A DNA stretch of 64,000 nt from positions 1 to 64,000 of the forward strand of contig CDMY01000371.1 in NCBI GenBank assembly GCA_001179505.1, given 5' to 3'. Positions 22,858 to 34,634 of this stretch are shown piece after piece; the first letter of the stretch is position 1, and each line of letters begins with the position of its first letter. Origin of the DNA: Vitrella brassicaformis. Its lineage: Eukaryota; Sar; Vitrellaceae. The translations under genes and the position numbers were made by a program. The notes beneath the pieces are model-generated. The model made no database searches. It saw only the letters and a list, made by a program, of their open reading frames with translations, and had not been told where the DNA came from.

Positions 22858-23362
22858 GTAGCATAGCACTATGTGCTTACACACGCCAGTCAGGAGGGCC
22901 ACTGGTTCTCTGCTTTGCTGTCTGTGCATGGGGACGGTGGGTGGCCTCCTGTCTTGGTGTATGTGTGCACGTGGACAAAGACAGCAGGGCCCGCGAATGC
23001 ATGCAGGCTGCCTGTCTGTCTGTGCGTGCATGGTCGGTCCATGATTGTATTTACACTCCATGTTTCACCAAGGGAGGTCTGTCGATACACACAGGGATTA
23101 CGTCCATGAGCGAATACCGTCGACGAGACATGTCGTATCACGCAAGTGAGTGACATCACTCGGCCACAGCCATGTATGAAGTAATCAGTGCTGCTGTGGG
23201 GAGAGCCACAAACAGGGGGAGGGAAAACCGGTGGTCGGCTGCCGAGTCATCAGGCGATGCTGTGGGCGGCGGATCGCCTGCAACACAAGGCAGCATTTGG
23301 CGTGTGCATATCTATTGCAGTGTGTCTCGTGTATCCCTTGCTCTGGTTGCGTACCGGAACCA
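22858..23362. other. Convergent intergenic between the two Reeler genes
   Basis: No coding or RNA signal supported. Contains the 3' ends of both convergent paralogues. Confidence 0.5.
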
Positions 23363-24167
23363 TCAGTGCCTGCATCGACGTTGATGGTTATCTGAACAAT
23401 ATAGGCAGGCCAGGCCCGACATCACAGCCTTCTACGCATACGGTGTGTGTCTCTGTGCTGGCAGCGAGTGCCTGCGCTTACCGGGTTGAGTGTCTGATAT
23501 CTCGAATAACTCTCAGCAATCACGCCATCGAAACGGACACTTCCAGCCCTGTCTTCTGAATAAAACCAAGCAATCTGATAGGTTGCCGGCTCAAACTCTG
23601 TGTCTGCCCCGTTTCCATCACCTTTGTTGAACCACTTGATGCCCATGGGAAGAGCTACCGACGCACAAAGAGGTACGTGGAGGGCATGGATCGAATTGTA
23701 GCATCCATCGCACTCTCGTACTTTTTGCTGCGCTATCTTCGTGCGTGAATTGTGGGCCGCTGTCACAGGATCGTTCCTGCAGCTCCGCGGGTAGGTCGTA
23801 GAAGCCTCCCCTGCTGGCAACCACACTCATCCCTGCATACTTCACACACCCCGACAAAGAGAACACACACACGTCCATCCGTCGTCGATCGTCTTCGCTG
23901 CCCCGGCCGGCCCGCCCCTTTCCGCCTTACCGTCCCTCCACTGAATGAGATTGTTGCCCCACCATCACTCGTCTTCTCGATTGTCCATGAGTAGCCCAGG
24001 CTGGTTCTCGTACCGTGGCCAGGCCGCGTGCTGCAAAGAGGAGCGCCAGATGGATAGGCGAACGAAGGGAGAAAGAGCAGCTGCAGCACCAAGGCCACCT
24101 GCCGTGGGGCTCGCGCAAGGGCCCGTGCCGAAGGAAGATCTGGCTTGCCCTTCACGATAATTCCCAT
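23363..24167 (-). CDS. Reeler-domain protein, paralogue 2 (truncated stalk)
   Basis: Exons 24167-23931, 23839-23722, 23654-23482 and 23431-23363 give 198 residues. A signal-like hydrophobic stretch (VALVLQLLFLPSFAYPSG) precedes SWTIEKTSDGGATISFSGG, YAGMSVVASRGGFYDLP, a FTHEDSAAK site, IAWFYSEDRAGSVRFDG and SRYQTL. The order and the intron positions (an exon starting at Y-x-G, phase 1 after the Lys of the TH...K site) match paralogue 1, so the two are an inverted duplicate pair. Sequence identity is low, so the duplication is old. There is no Thr-rich stalk or anchor tail, and the final exon is tentative. It is head-to-head with the membrane-protein gene, 120 bp away. Confidence 0.65.
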
Positions 24168-24287
24168 CTTTTCGACGCCGCAAAAGATCGGGGGCGACAG
24201 TCGCCGCTGAGTCGCGCTGCCGATCGCCGGCCCACGGGGAACTCCATTCCTCTCTTCAAGACCACTTTGAAGGTGGCTTGGACCACG

Positions 24288-25075
24288 ATGTACGCCCTGC
24301 AGACTCCCCCGCGCGGTCTCTCCACTCCATCGCCCCGTCGTTCCTCCCCCATGGCGACCCCCAACGACGTCACTATCACATACACAGACGACAGCCGCAG
24401 CCCCGTCCATGCGATGTCATTGACCAGGCAGAGTTACTGGATTGGCTACCACACCCAGGCGAACCCCATCATTCGCCCCGCCATTCTCTTCGTTATGGCC
24501 GTGTTCTTTCTCATTGGCGGATTCATCGCACTGGTCGGAAAGGGGGAAGGATGCATTGGCCCTCAGCTTGCCTTCATGGCCTGCTTTGTCGGTTTGTGTG
24601 TTCTCAGGGCAGCCATCACTGGTCGAGATGGAGCGGCATTGGGGCGATTGGTATTGCTTTCTTCCTGGCTGGCTGCTGGCTGTTCGACTTGCACATCAAG
24701 GCCTTCCGCGTCCCCAGAGTTCTGCGCAGAACGCCCAATGCCTTCGTGCTGCAGACAATGTGCTGGTCTTATCGACTCAGGACCGACGAGACGGCCGGCA
24801 TGTTGCGAGTAACCAATGCAAAGTACCAGGATGAGACACCCCAACCCATCCCTCTGGAGGTGTCTTACGCCGGCGAAATGACGAGCTACGACGGCGTCCT
24901 GATCTTTCCTATCGACAAGAGAAAGAGGGCCCTGCTGTTCTCGCCGCTCGTGTCTGCCAATCGGTTTCTGGCGGACAACAGTGGTGCCGTGAAGGGTCAT
25001 GGGATGGGGCTGGCGGCTGTGTATGGGCGGCTGACGTACGAGGCGCCCCTCACCACGCCGCGCGCCAGATGCTGA
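24288..25075 (+). CDS. Two-helix membrane protein, 237 aa
   Basis: Exons 24288-24533 and 24608-25075 (donor CTG|GTCGGA, acceptor TTCTCAG) join in phase 0. Two hydrophobic segments follow a hydrophilic N-terminus: ILFVMAVFFLIGGFIAL and IGAIGIAFFLAGCWLF. After them come a basic PRVLRRTP segment and a soluble region with repeated beta-like stretches (VLIFPIDKRKRALLF, MGLAAVYGRLTYE). I recognise no family. Without the 74-nt intron the frame changes between the two helices, so the intron is well motivated. The gene is divergent from Reeler paralogue 2. Confidence 0.65.
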
Positions 25076-25432
25076 GGGACGAACAGAGAGGTGCAGACAG
25101 GCAGGTGCAGACAGGCAGGTGCAGACAGGCTATTGCTTTTCCATTTCGTTGGATTTTGCCGCCATGGCAACCTGTGTGTGTGTGTGCGTGGAGGGAAGTG
25201 TGTAGACGCGTGTGTGGGTGTGTCTGTATGGTGACATTCATTTCGTGACGCGTGTGTGCAATCGATGGCGGGGGCCAATTGAATGGATTGGTGGCCGACA
25301 CAAAGTATGAGCATACATCAATCGGACTATGTACAAGAAGGGACAGTCTGACCGGCCGGCATGGGTATTTGTCAACCACTGATACACACAAACGTACGGA
25401 TGTATGTATTCACAGCTAGCTAGCTACTTCAG
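25076..25432. other. Convergent intergenic
   Basis: Short direct repeat GCAGACAGGCAGGT (25094-25128) and a TG run near 25172; no gene seen. Confidence 0.6.
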
Positions 25433-28291
25433 TCAGTAGCTCAAGTCTCCCGTCAGCTCACTCTTCTTGCGAGCTGATCGGTAGAATGAAATACACACAC
25501 ACACACACACAAATACACACACATTCCCATCAACTTGAGAGGGAATGGCGCCAATTCCCCGCCCGTACCTATTTTCATCCTGGTCTCGAGTGTGTCCTTG
25601 AGCAGGGGGCTGAGGAATTGAGTGCGGAAGAAGTCCACGTACGGATCCAGCGATGTCTTGCTGGGACCTGACCCATCACACATCACGGCACGCACAACCA
25701 CAGTGGGTTTCGTTGGGTGGCTTTTCGTTTGGGGGCATGGATGGATCGAGCTCACCCATCTTGGCGTCGCTTTCCCCGCTATCCACTTCGTCCACCAGAC
25801 TCCCTGGTTTAGACACACCGGACGGGTGTCACTGTTGTGTCTGCCATGTGTGTATGCATGTGTGTGGTGCTGACTGAGTGTGGGCACGGCGGTGGGATCG
25901 AAGAGATGCGCCTTCTCGGGGTCGATCGGCACACACACGCGACCTGAATGCATCAGTCAGGGAATCAATGACATTCACGCAGGCACCAAAACGCATTCTA
26001 TTCTCGCCTAACGATGCTGTCCTGTCTGAGTGTGTGGTCACCCACCTGTTTTGGGGTGCACGCAGAAGGGCGCCTTAAGCAGATGGTTGAACCCCTTGCT
26101 GGCCAAAGAACAAAGCACAGGGATGCAATGCAATGCAGCGAGCCAGCGAGCTGCATACGTGTGTGTGGCTGGCTCTGACCTGACGTTGATGTCCAGTCTG
26201 GGGAACGCGTAGGCGACCTTGACCTCCGACATGGCAGACAAGCACTGCCGCTTGAGGGCTTCGTTCCTGGGGACCTTTCCCCACTTGTCCACAGTGTCCT
26301 GCAGGCACACACACCACACACGCCACACTACGGACGGCATCAGCTTGTGTCGTGCAGTGCAGTGCATGGGTGTCTGTGTTGTCTGTCCATGGACACACCC
26401 ACCCACCCACCCGCAGGAACTGCCAGAGCTCGACCGATGTGAATCGCGAGTACTTCTTGTCCTCGGTGATCCACCTCTGCAGCTCCTTGTGCACTGCACC
26501 ACACACAACACACACACGGGTGCGGTGCTGCCTGGCAGTTGGCGCATTCACTCACACTCTGTTGGGAGGTACTGGAGGAGTTTGTCGATGTGCGTTGAGC
26601 CCTTGTCGAACCACTTCTGCTGCTGCATGAGCTTGCGCCAGCCCCAACGGTCGTCCTCCAGCACCTGCAACGCTACCCTGATCAATCAATACACACATGA
26701 CACACACAGACAGAAATGCCCCCGTCTTTCTCTGTGTTGTGTATGAATGTATGTGGGTGTGGTGTGGTGTACTTGGCAATGGGTGGCGGATCTCTCTTGT
26801 AGAAGTTGACCCTCTTGGCCATCTTGTCGGTGCCCTGCGTGCCGGGCCGTCCCGTGCCGTGCATAGAGAGAGGGACGTCAGTACGGAGGGTGTGGTGTTG
26901 ATGTGTCCATTGAGCTCCCGCACCCACATCGTACCGTGATGATGCTGATGTAGTCGGGAACTGCATCTCGCGACTCACGCGGCATCGTGCGGGCCCTCTC
27001 GTCACACACCTACGCACACAAACAGAGAGAAACAAAACATAACACGTCAAACCATGGATGGAGCTGGTGCGTTGACGTCAACGCAGCGGCCGGCTCCCTC
27101 CCTCCCTCACCCAGCAGTGTATGCCTCGCCGGCCCGAGTAGACGAACAGCAGGTTGTGGAAGTCGAAGTCATCTGCAAACACAACACAGCCATACATACA
27201 CACAAACAGAGACAATGAATCCATCTGGGAGGACCCGTGTGTGCACGACTGTGTGGTGGCCTGTGAACACACCCCTGAGCAGGCGATCCAGGACCTTGAC
27301 AGCTACCGTCATGAAATTCCTGCACGCACCATAGCCGCCCCGGGGCAGTTCAGTTGCCAAGTCATCCATACATACCCACCCCAATTAATTTGCCCACGGC
27401 GGGCCTACCGTACCAGCACTTGAGGCATATGTTTGCCTCACGGCAGCAGCTGCGGACGTCATCGTAGTCCGTCATGTCTATGTCAAACACCAACTCCTGC
27501 GCCAACACACCACATACCACACCACAACATCCACGAGTGCCCCCTCGCTCACACACCCATACGTGTCCTCTCGTCTCACCTTCTGCTGAGGCTCGAAGCT
27601 GCCCGTAGCAGAGTCCTTGCGATCCACCTGCACACGCGCACGTCCCTCTCCCGTCCCCTCAATGCAGCCACCCACCCATGTGTGTATGCAGCCCACAGCC
27701 CACCTCTCTGTTGTAGATGGCCCCGATGTCTATCTTGACAGGGTTGTGGAACTTGAGGGCGTTCCTGAAGCTCTCCAGCTTCCTGTAGCACTGCCATCGG
27801 ATGTAGATCTCGTCGCCGCTGTCCGTGTACTTGGTGAACGAAAACTCCCGCTTCGCCAGGAAATGCGGATCAATCTTCTCGCCGGTGGTCACGCGACGCA
27901 CGTCGGGAGGATCTGTGGAAGCACAGACAGCACATCCATCCATCAATCAATCAATCCATCCATCCATCAGTGTTTTCTGTGTGTGCGTCTGTCACCATGG
28001 CGGCAGCAAAGCCACTTGATGATGTCCTCCGAGGGAAACAGCAACGCTGCGAACACACACAGAACGCCAGGCAGCCAACCAATGAATTGGAGCATCGCCC
28101 ATCGTCCACAGTTCAGTGGCGTCCTCACCATAGTAGATTCTGAGCAGATCTAAGTCGAACTCCTTCCCGCCTGATGGTGCGGCAGCAGCAGCAGCAGCGG
28201 CAGCAGGTCTGAGGTTGGCGCCGTTCGGCTTCTCCTGCTTGGCGTTGGCCTCGTCGTGTGTCCTTTTCCTGCTCTCCGCACTCTCATCCAT
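25433..28291 (-). CDS. PRIM1: DNA primase small (catalytic) subunit
   Basis: Seventeen exons: 28291-28129, 28046-27996, 27912-27707, 27627-27580, 27496-27414, 27319-27273, 27172-27111, 27009-26935, 26834-26773, 26677-26556, 26493-26411, 26298-26180, 26098-26046, 25943-25875, 25803-25756, 25667-25569, 25473-25433; phases close to 476 residues. It synthesises the RNA primer in the DNA polymerase alpha-primase complex. Diagnostic motifs in order: [26 protein letters not shown] (the two metal-binding Asp of DID), CC...C..CW zinc-binding Cys, [15 protein letters not shown], and [20 protein letters not shown] followed by [15 protein letters not shown]. The N-terminus has an extra Lys/Glu/Ala-rich extension with a poly-Ala run, which explains the length over the ~420 aa of the human protein. 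Single-copy and essential in other eukaryotes. Confidence 0.97.
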
Positions 28292-28994
28292 CACCAAAAA
28301 CAACAATCTACACCCGCGACAAAAACCCTGCACTCGAAGGGTCAAGGGTTTTAATGTGAATTGGGGCCACAAGACGGAGCCGACATCAGACCGTCCCGCT
28401 GTCGGCGCATCCGCGACGAGACGACGCGAATCCGCGACGAGACGAGACAGGCGGGCGTTTTTCTTTTTTCTCCCAGATAAGGAAGCTCGAACCATTGAGA
28501 AGGTGGCCGTTCTTGAGGGCCGCTGAAGGACGCCAGCTATGCGACCGTCTGTCTGCTCTGCTCGAGGCCATCAGGAAGGAGGAGAGCCGCCAACGTCCGA
28601 CGTCCACGTTTGCAAGATAGTACCGATGCGCAGCTGCCCAGACGGGAAAGAGGTCGAACATGCGGGGACTGCAAGACGGGCTTGCGTATGCCGTGGTGGT
28701 TTGTGTGTCCAGATCGCGCCTGCAACCGCGTGAAGCCGCTGCGGGCACGAGGAAGGAAAAGGACGAATGTCAGTCTGGCCAAAGGTGGCCCTGTTGCTGC
28801 GTCAGCTATACAGGACGCCCGCCACCCTTGACAGGCAGAGCGAGGCCACGACGGACGCGATGACGGCCTGGGACGAGCTCATCACCACCTGGCTTATCAC
28901 CTACATCAAGGTGGCCTAGTACGACCAGCCTACCATCACGAGTGCCGGAGGGCATGAGAAGACGACGGCCCTGGCTAGAGAGGGTCCTCCATCA
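28292..28994. other. 5' region of primase; unresolved short frames
   Basis: A plus-strand frame at about 28610-28831 encodes CGDCKTGLRMPWWFVCPD with a Cys-x2-Cys...Cys pattern like a zinc ribbon, but no start, splice or family support is visible. A tandem CGCGAATCCGCGACGAGACGA-like duplication lies near 28412-28445. Otherwise nothing assignable. Confidence 0.35.
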
Positions 28995-31663
28995 ATGGCT
29001 GGTGAACCAGCAGCGGCGCCTGTATCTGGCGACATCGGCAGCGAGGCGGCATGTAACTGGAAGACCTTCGTGGTCATGGCAGCGTCCGCTCTCTTGCTGT
29101 CCGCATGGCTTGTGACCGCAACAGACAGGTGGCATGTGAGCGCAGAGGGAGGCCACTTATCTAGCTTCTTCCTTACGCATACCCCTGTGTGTCCGTTCTA
29201 TCGATGCGTCTACTGTCATTCAGATGAGCACAAGAAGAGTGAGCTCAACCACAACCTCCGCGATCAGGTGGACGTGCTGACCGCACTCGTGGCATGCGCC
29301 GTCCCGTACTGGGATGTGCTGGCCACAGCCGCCCTCGCAGACGTCGGGACCTACTCAAATATCAGACACAGGTAGGCGGGCATTGTCAATTGGGCATTGT
29401 TTCATGCAAAGGAAGGCAGAAAAAACCACACCCACGGCTGGCTGGCTGGTTTGCTTTTCCATCTCAGGCTGTTTGGCGCTGTTCCCGTCGTACCAGCTGT
29501 ACTACCACCGCGTGAAGACCCAATGCAACTTCAGGCGCCTGATGACGGCCACGGCGCGAGGGCTCTGCCGCCATCCCCAATCTTGCCGCCGCCACCACCA
29601 GCGCCGTAGCCATACGCCGGCTCCATCGGCGAGCGGTTTGCCATCGTGAGGGGCAGCCTCAAGCATGATGGCAACAACAGCACCCATTCGGCCTCACCAA
29701 TGCCACCCAAATGTCATGCTCCGCAGCGTCACGTTTCGGGGCTTCCGCGGGGACGGCAGTGGGGCCACCTCATGTTGTGCAGGAGCTGGCCGAGCTGCAG
29801 GCGACGCTCGAGCGCCTCATGCGCAAGCTGAGGAGGGAGGGCCGGATCATGGACGCCATCAACCCGCTGATGGGAGGGCGGCGCATCGTTCCCCGGCTGG
29901 TCGCGTGGGGGGACGTGGGGGGCGAGGAGGAAGGAGTGGCCATGGCCAGAAGGACGTCACGGGGTGCAGAAGCGATGCGGCGCCGTCCCCCTGCTGATGC
30001 TCTCGATCGTATGGGAGGAGTGGAAGAGGACGGACCGGTGCATGCAGCAGGACATGACGGTGGCGCGCAGGAGGAGCGTAGTAGCGTTGGAGGGCACCTT
30101 CGTCATGATGGAGGCGATAGGTAGGCAAGCTGATAGCAAGCGCACACCATCCACCAAAGCAAGATACATAGGTACACACATGGCTTCCGTTGCTGTGTGT
30201 GTGGCCGTGCAGACTTCGCAGATGCGCTAGAGCGGCGACTCATGAACGACCGCGGTGACCCTGGTATGCAGGCACCTACACATCAATACGACAAGTACAT
30301 GCAGTCGGTTGTTCATGTGCGTTTCCCTTCTTTCTATGAATACAGATGAATACTTCGCATCGCTGCGATTTGAGGGCAAGTCGGCCCTGGAGCTGTTCAA
30401 CGACCAGCGGCAAGGCTGCCTCAGCCCCATGGGCTGGTGCGTGCCCCTCACCGGCGAGTTTCTCAGGGCCCTCGAGGCCTGCAGGCGGCTGCAGAAGCGC
30501 CTCCAGCGCGCAGCCCGGTAGGCGCCCGTCCATCACCAGCAGCAGCAGCCAATAGGCAGCAGCCCCCCGAGAGGGAGGACGTTGAGGGCGACGACCCTGC
30601 CGCCGGTCGGGAGGAGGAGGGGGAGGAGGATGATGATGACGCCTACTCGTGTGACAGCGTGTCGGACAGCAGCGACGAGGAGGAGGAAGACGACGAGGAC
30701 GAGAAGCCCACCAGCCGCCCTGCCAACAAGGTGCCCAAGGAGTGGCGAGTCGAGCGGGGGCCTGTCAGCCTCCTCGACCTCTATCGCGTGCGGGCGGGGG
30801 ATGACCTGGGCGACGTGAGGGCAAGGCTGCAGCGCATCAAGAGGGCGGTGGAGGGCCTGGGAATGGAGGGACGGCACTTTCGTCAGGTGGCCGCGGCGGC
30901 ACTGGACACCCTCAATCATCTGCACGGCTACGGATTCATCCACGGCGATGCCAACCCTTCGAATTTCCTCCTGCGCTGGCTGGGTAGCGGCAGCGAGGCA
31001 GCGAGCAGCACGCGGGGCAATTCGTCGTTCGAGGTCACGGCCATCGACTTCGAATTCACCCTCCCCATCGCTGCCTCACGTCGCCCCGTTGCCGCATCAC
31101 GGGTGGACGACCTGCCGGCTGTCCCCGTGTTCGAGCCCTGGACCGCCCCAGAGGCCCAGCGAGACTTGGCGACGGCCATCGTCAGCACTTGGCCGCTCGA
31201 GGACCCTCTGAGGTTCTACCTGCCCCAGTCGCAGCCCATCGCCAGCTCAGGCCCCCTCTCATTCGCCCTCCACCCCACCGTCCAGCAGGACGCGTACTCG
31301 ATTGGGCTGGCGTGCGCCCTCATGCTGGCCGCTCCTCACATGGGGGAGGAGTTCGTCGGCTTCGACGTGCTGCTGGATGGTGTGCGGGTAGACAACAAGG
31401 CGCTCGAGTCGGCCCTCCAGGGTACCAACAGTGGGACGGCGGGCGCGTGTGAGAAGATCCAGGAGCCACAGCGGGCCTTGAGCCGCTTCAACGGGCTGGC
31501 GGCGGCTGTCGAGGCGGCCCGTGAGGCACACACAGGGCAGGGCCTGCACACGGAGGGAGCTGGTACGAGCGAGGCCGTTGTCGACTTGGGGATTGCACTG
31601 GTGTTGGGGGCGGCATGTGCAATCCCGACACGTCAGAGAGGCAGCCCATTGCTGCTGCTCTAG
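28995..31663 (+). pseudogene. Divergent protein-kinase-like gene with in-frame TAG
   Basis: Begins with a membrane-helix exon (FVVMAASALLLSAWLV, ATG 28995). Downstream blocks follow kinase order: a glycine-loop-like GSIGERFAIVRG (about 29615-29650), an alpha-C helix region (VVQELAELQATLERL), IVPRLVAWGD, then MLSIVWEEW, an acidic linker, HGYGFIHGDANPSNFLL (catalytic loop with Asp and Asn), AIDFEF (DFG reads DFE), EPWTAPE and QDAYSIGLA. A TAG at 29607-29609 sits in the frame that joins a Pro-rich exon to the glycine loop. Joining other blocks needs very short introns (for example 30518-30555, 38 nt). The lysine of the N-lobe is not obvious. It is either a decaying gene or a pseudokinase with unusual introns. 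Exons at 29968-30121, 30214-30262, 30346-30517 and 30556-31663 are the most secure. Confidence 0.55.
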
Positions 31664-32228
31664 CAAAGATCACACCTTATACCACCAACTAAGTAAGGTA
31701 CGGAACGAGCGAAAGAGGCGATTGGTGCATACTGTAGCGATTAATTGATTGGTTGCGGGTGGCAGGCTGAGGTGTCCCCAGAGGGATGGCGCCCACTGCC
31801 GGGCGGCAGGTCAGCCGGCCAGCCAGCCAGCCAGCATGCATATGCTGCTGAGGGGAAGGAGGACACATAAGAGTGGGTAAGCAGAATGGGCCATCGCTGT
31901 CTACGTTTTATATTTGCTTGTACGTGTCTCACACCGAACATGCACATGTGCGCGACGCTGTCGTGTGAGAGCCTTTCAGACACTGACACTTGAGAGTCAA
32001 AGTCAAGTGCAGTCAGTCCATTGTGATGTGTCTGTCTGTGATGCACCGGCTGGTACGCTGGTCGATCAGTTCGTCCACATTCAAACACACACGCCTCTGC
32101 CTGCCTGCCTGCCTGCCTCTCTATCTGTCTTCCTCATTCACGTGTTGTGCGTCTCTGTCTGTCTGTCTGTCTGTCTGTCCGGATGCAATCATTATAGACA
32201 CACACGTGAGTCACTGACTGACAGGCAT
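31664..32228. other. Convergent intergenic with TGTC microsatellite
   Basis: Contains (TGCC)n and a TGTC run at about 32155-32178. No gene seen. Confidence 0.6.
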
Positions 32229-34529
32229 TCATTCGATGTATGGTCTCTGCTTGGCGATGGTCGGGCGGTGCGGCATGACAGCAGCCGGGTACTTGGCCGT
32301 CACCTCGAGCTCAACACACGGCCAGGCCAAACTGCACGCACACCACAACACACACAGATGCGTTATATTCATTCCTATGATGTGTGGTATGTGCTGTGTG
32401 ACGCTGGCCTGGCCAGCTGGGTCGGTGTCTGTCTGACTCACTCGCATGTCTCGGCGTACAGTTCCTTGAGCTGCGGTGTGAATGCGCGGAAGTCCTCAGG
32501 TTTGTTGCACTCGGGGGGCCCCTTGAAGTCCACTGGCGGCTCGCACAGTGTGCCGTTGGCCGATGGCGTGAATCGGAGGGGACACACGTGGCGGTAATCA
32601 CGCTCGCAGTCCTCACGACACGGATATGACAACCCGCACCTGCATGCTCCAACACACACACAGACAGACAGACAGACAGACACCCAGAAAAACAGACAGA
32701 CAGACAGACCGACAGACGGACGGACCATACCCAGATGGATCTGTGTATTGGGCTTTCTGTGTCGTGCATTGCAATGCATTTCACGCCCGCTCAGCCACCT
32801 TTCGCATAGTTGTCGCTTCTGTGTGTGGGTGAAGCCCAGCAGATTGATGACAGGCCGGCAGCCGCGAGGCGCTGCACACAACACACACATGCACTCACAT
32901 CAATGGACAGACAGACAGACACTGTGTGTGTGTTAGTTGTGTTGTGCTTACGGATGTACTCGTCAGGCGCCTTGCAGGTGCCTTGGCCCACATGCAGCCA
33001 CCCCTTACACACACGCAGACAGACAGACAGACAGACATCCGTGTTGACAATAACACACACCACACACACCTTCGGGCACAGTTGTTTGTCGAAGTCCTGC
33101 TCGCAGTCGACCATGTTCTCTCTGCAGGGAAAAGGCGCTCCGCACTGCGCGGCAAACACCTAAACACATACATACACACATACATACATGCATCAATCAA
33201 CCGCATTAGTTGACGGGGGGGGCGGTGTTAAATACACACACGTACGCCCAGCCAGCACCCACCGACGTGCCGGGCCTACTTGCTTCTCTGCAGGTGTCTT
33301 GAGGTCGACGGGCTGTGGGTGTGTGCAGGGGCCGGTGTATGATGCGGGCGGATGGCACATGCCGTGTCGCTCTTCCCACTCTTCCGGGCAGGATCTGGAA
33401 TAGTCGCGCGTGCACGGCTTCTCCTTGCAGGGCCAACTCACCTGCACACACAGCACAGACACGCACGCCTGTCTGTCTCTTTGTGTGCACTGCAGTCAGT
33501 GCACCTCTTGCGTGAGCGAAGGTATGTATTACATATGCATATACATACAGCTGTACGTACGTACGTATGTGTATGTCTGCTTGCTTACTTACTTGGCATG
33601 CGGACGAGAATTGTTCCTTTTCGTCTTTGGATTTGCCTTGGGGATTGAAAGTCCGCTCGCAGCCGCCGACGTATGACTGTGGGGCCTCGCAGACTGCACC
33701 ATCGAAAACCCTGCAGTCAGTCAGTGACCCACATATATGGCATATATAGCAGGGATGCATTCAGACAGACAGACTCTTGGTGAGTCTCACTCACTCACTG
33801 CCTATCTATCTATCCCTCCCTCCCTCTCTCTCACCATCCGGATGGACACGGGTTGTCGTAGTCGCGGCCGCCGTGTGGCTTGCATGCGTCGTCGAGACAT
33901 GGCCACCTGAACTTGCAGTCATTGGCCATGGTGGCCTTCTGCTGGGGCAGCAAGTCCGCCAGGTCCAAGATGTACGCACAGTCGCCCTCACTGGCATAAC
34001 TCGCAGGGGCTTGGCACTCCCTGCACACACACGCACGAGTGCGTGATATGCGTCCATGTCCCCCTCCCTCCTCTCCGGGCCCCGATGGCAGCCTGGCTGG
34101 CTGGCTGTGTGGCTGACCTGCCGCCCGGCAGTGGGCGCCATCCCTCTGGGCACACCAAGCTGTAGTCTCTCACACAAATCGGGTCGGGTGTTGGCAGCAG
34201 GCCAATGGCTTTGGAGCCCTCGTCAGCCGCTCGCTGCACCACGGGTGCACCAAACAGCACCGGAGTCAGCCCAAACGCCGGCAGCTTCGTCGACGGAACC
34301 TGGCCGACACACACACACAGACACACAGATGGGAGATGACCGACCTCATGCGTTTGTTTGTTCATGTGTGGTGCCCGCCTGCCTTGAAGGGTGGGACGAA
34401 CCCTCCAATCAGTTCGCTGATTTGCGAGATCAGACCGGCCAGCATGTCAGCGAACAGGTACAGACCGCCGCCAACATTCGGCACCGATGCGGGAGGCAGA
34501 GGAGCTGGAACCGGCACTGGAAGCAACAT
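32229..34529 (-). CDS. CPW-WPC family cysteine-rich protein, copy 1 (lacks signal peptide)
   Basis: Ten exons: 34529-34383, 34299-34118, 34020-33835, 33710-33593, 33441-33280, 33159-33070, 33003-32952, 32871-32799, 32639-32442, 32331-32229; 436 residues with all phases closed. Repeated units carry the family signature: CVRDYSLVCPEGW, PHGGRDYDNPCPSGW, CTRDYSRSCPEEW, CEQDFDKQLCPKGW and CERDYRHVCP, each followed by a Cys-containing PxSY-type segment. In Plasmodium, CPW-WPC proteins are expressed in zygote/ookinete stages. The first intron uses a GC donor (AAG|GCAGGC). The best start, ATG 34529, gives LLPVPVPAPLPP with no signal peptide, unlike the second copy. The 5' end diverges from that copy exactly at 34510/34511, so the original first exon was lost here. 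It is head-to-head with the nucleoporin gene, 105 bp apart. Confidence 0.9.
32656..32720. repeat. (CAGA)n microsatellite at the inverted-repeat boundary
   Basis: A CAGA/GACA tract in a CPW-WPC intron. The match to the inverted copy ends inside it, at about 32699. Confidence 0.85.
32699..34510 (-). repeat. Inverted repeat arm 1 (CPW-WPC)
   Basis: This arm matches 36641-37821 in reverse orientation. Positions pair with a constant sum of 71151 outside the N gap's left side and 70521 on its right until a single-base difference, so introns and microsatellite lengths are conserved. The 630-base difference in the sum means 930 bases of this arm (33107-34036) correspond to the 300-N gap. Confidence 0.9.
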
Positions 34530-34634
34530 CGTTCGCTTTTGAGCCCATTCCTCATGATTTCCCTGAAACCGCTGCAACTGCGATGATTTCACTTCGAATC
34601 TGCAAGAGCGATTTGTTGCTTTGGACTCTTATTG

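Noticed and set aside
24587-24607. 20-nt ultra-short intron in the two-helix membrane protein
   Set aside because: A 74-nt GT-AG intron from 24534 gives the same frame repair and joins two intact membrane helices.
32640-33060. Regularly spaced CAGA repeats resembling an array
   Set aside because: Simple microsatellites without spacers; CRISPR does not apply to a eukaryotic nuclear sequence.
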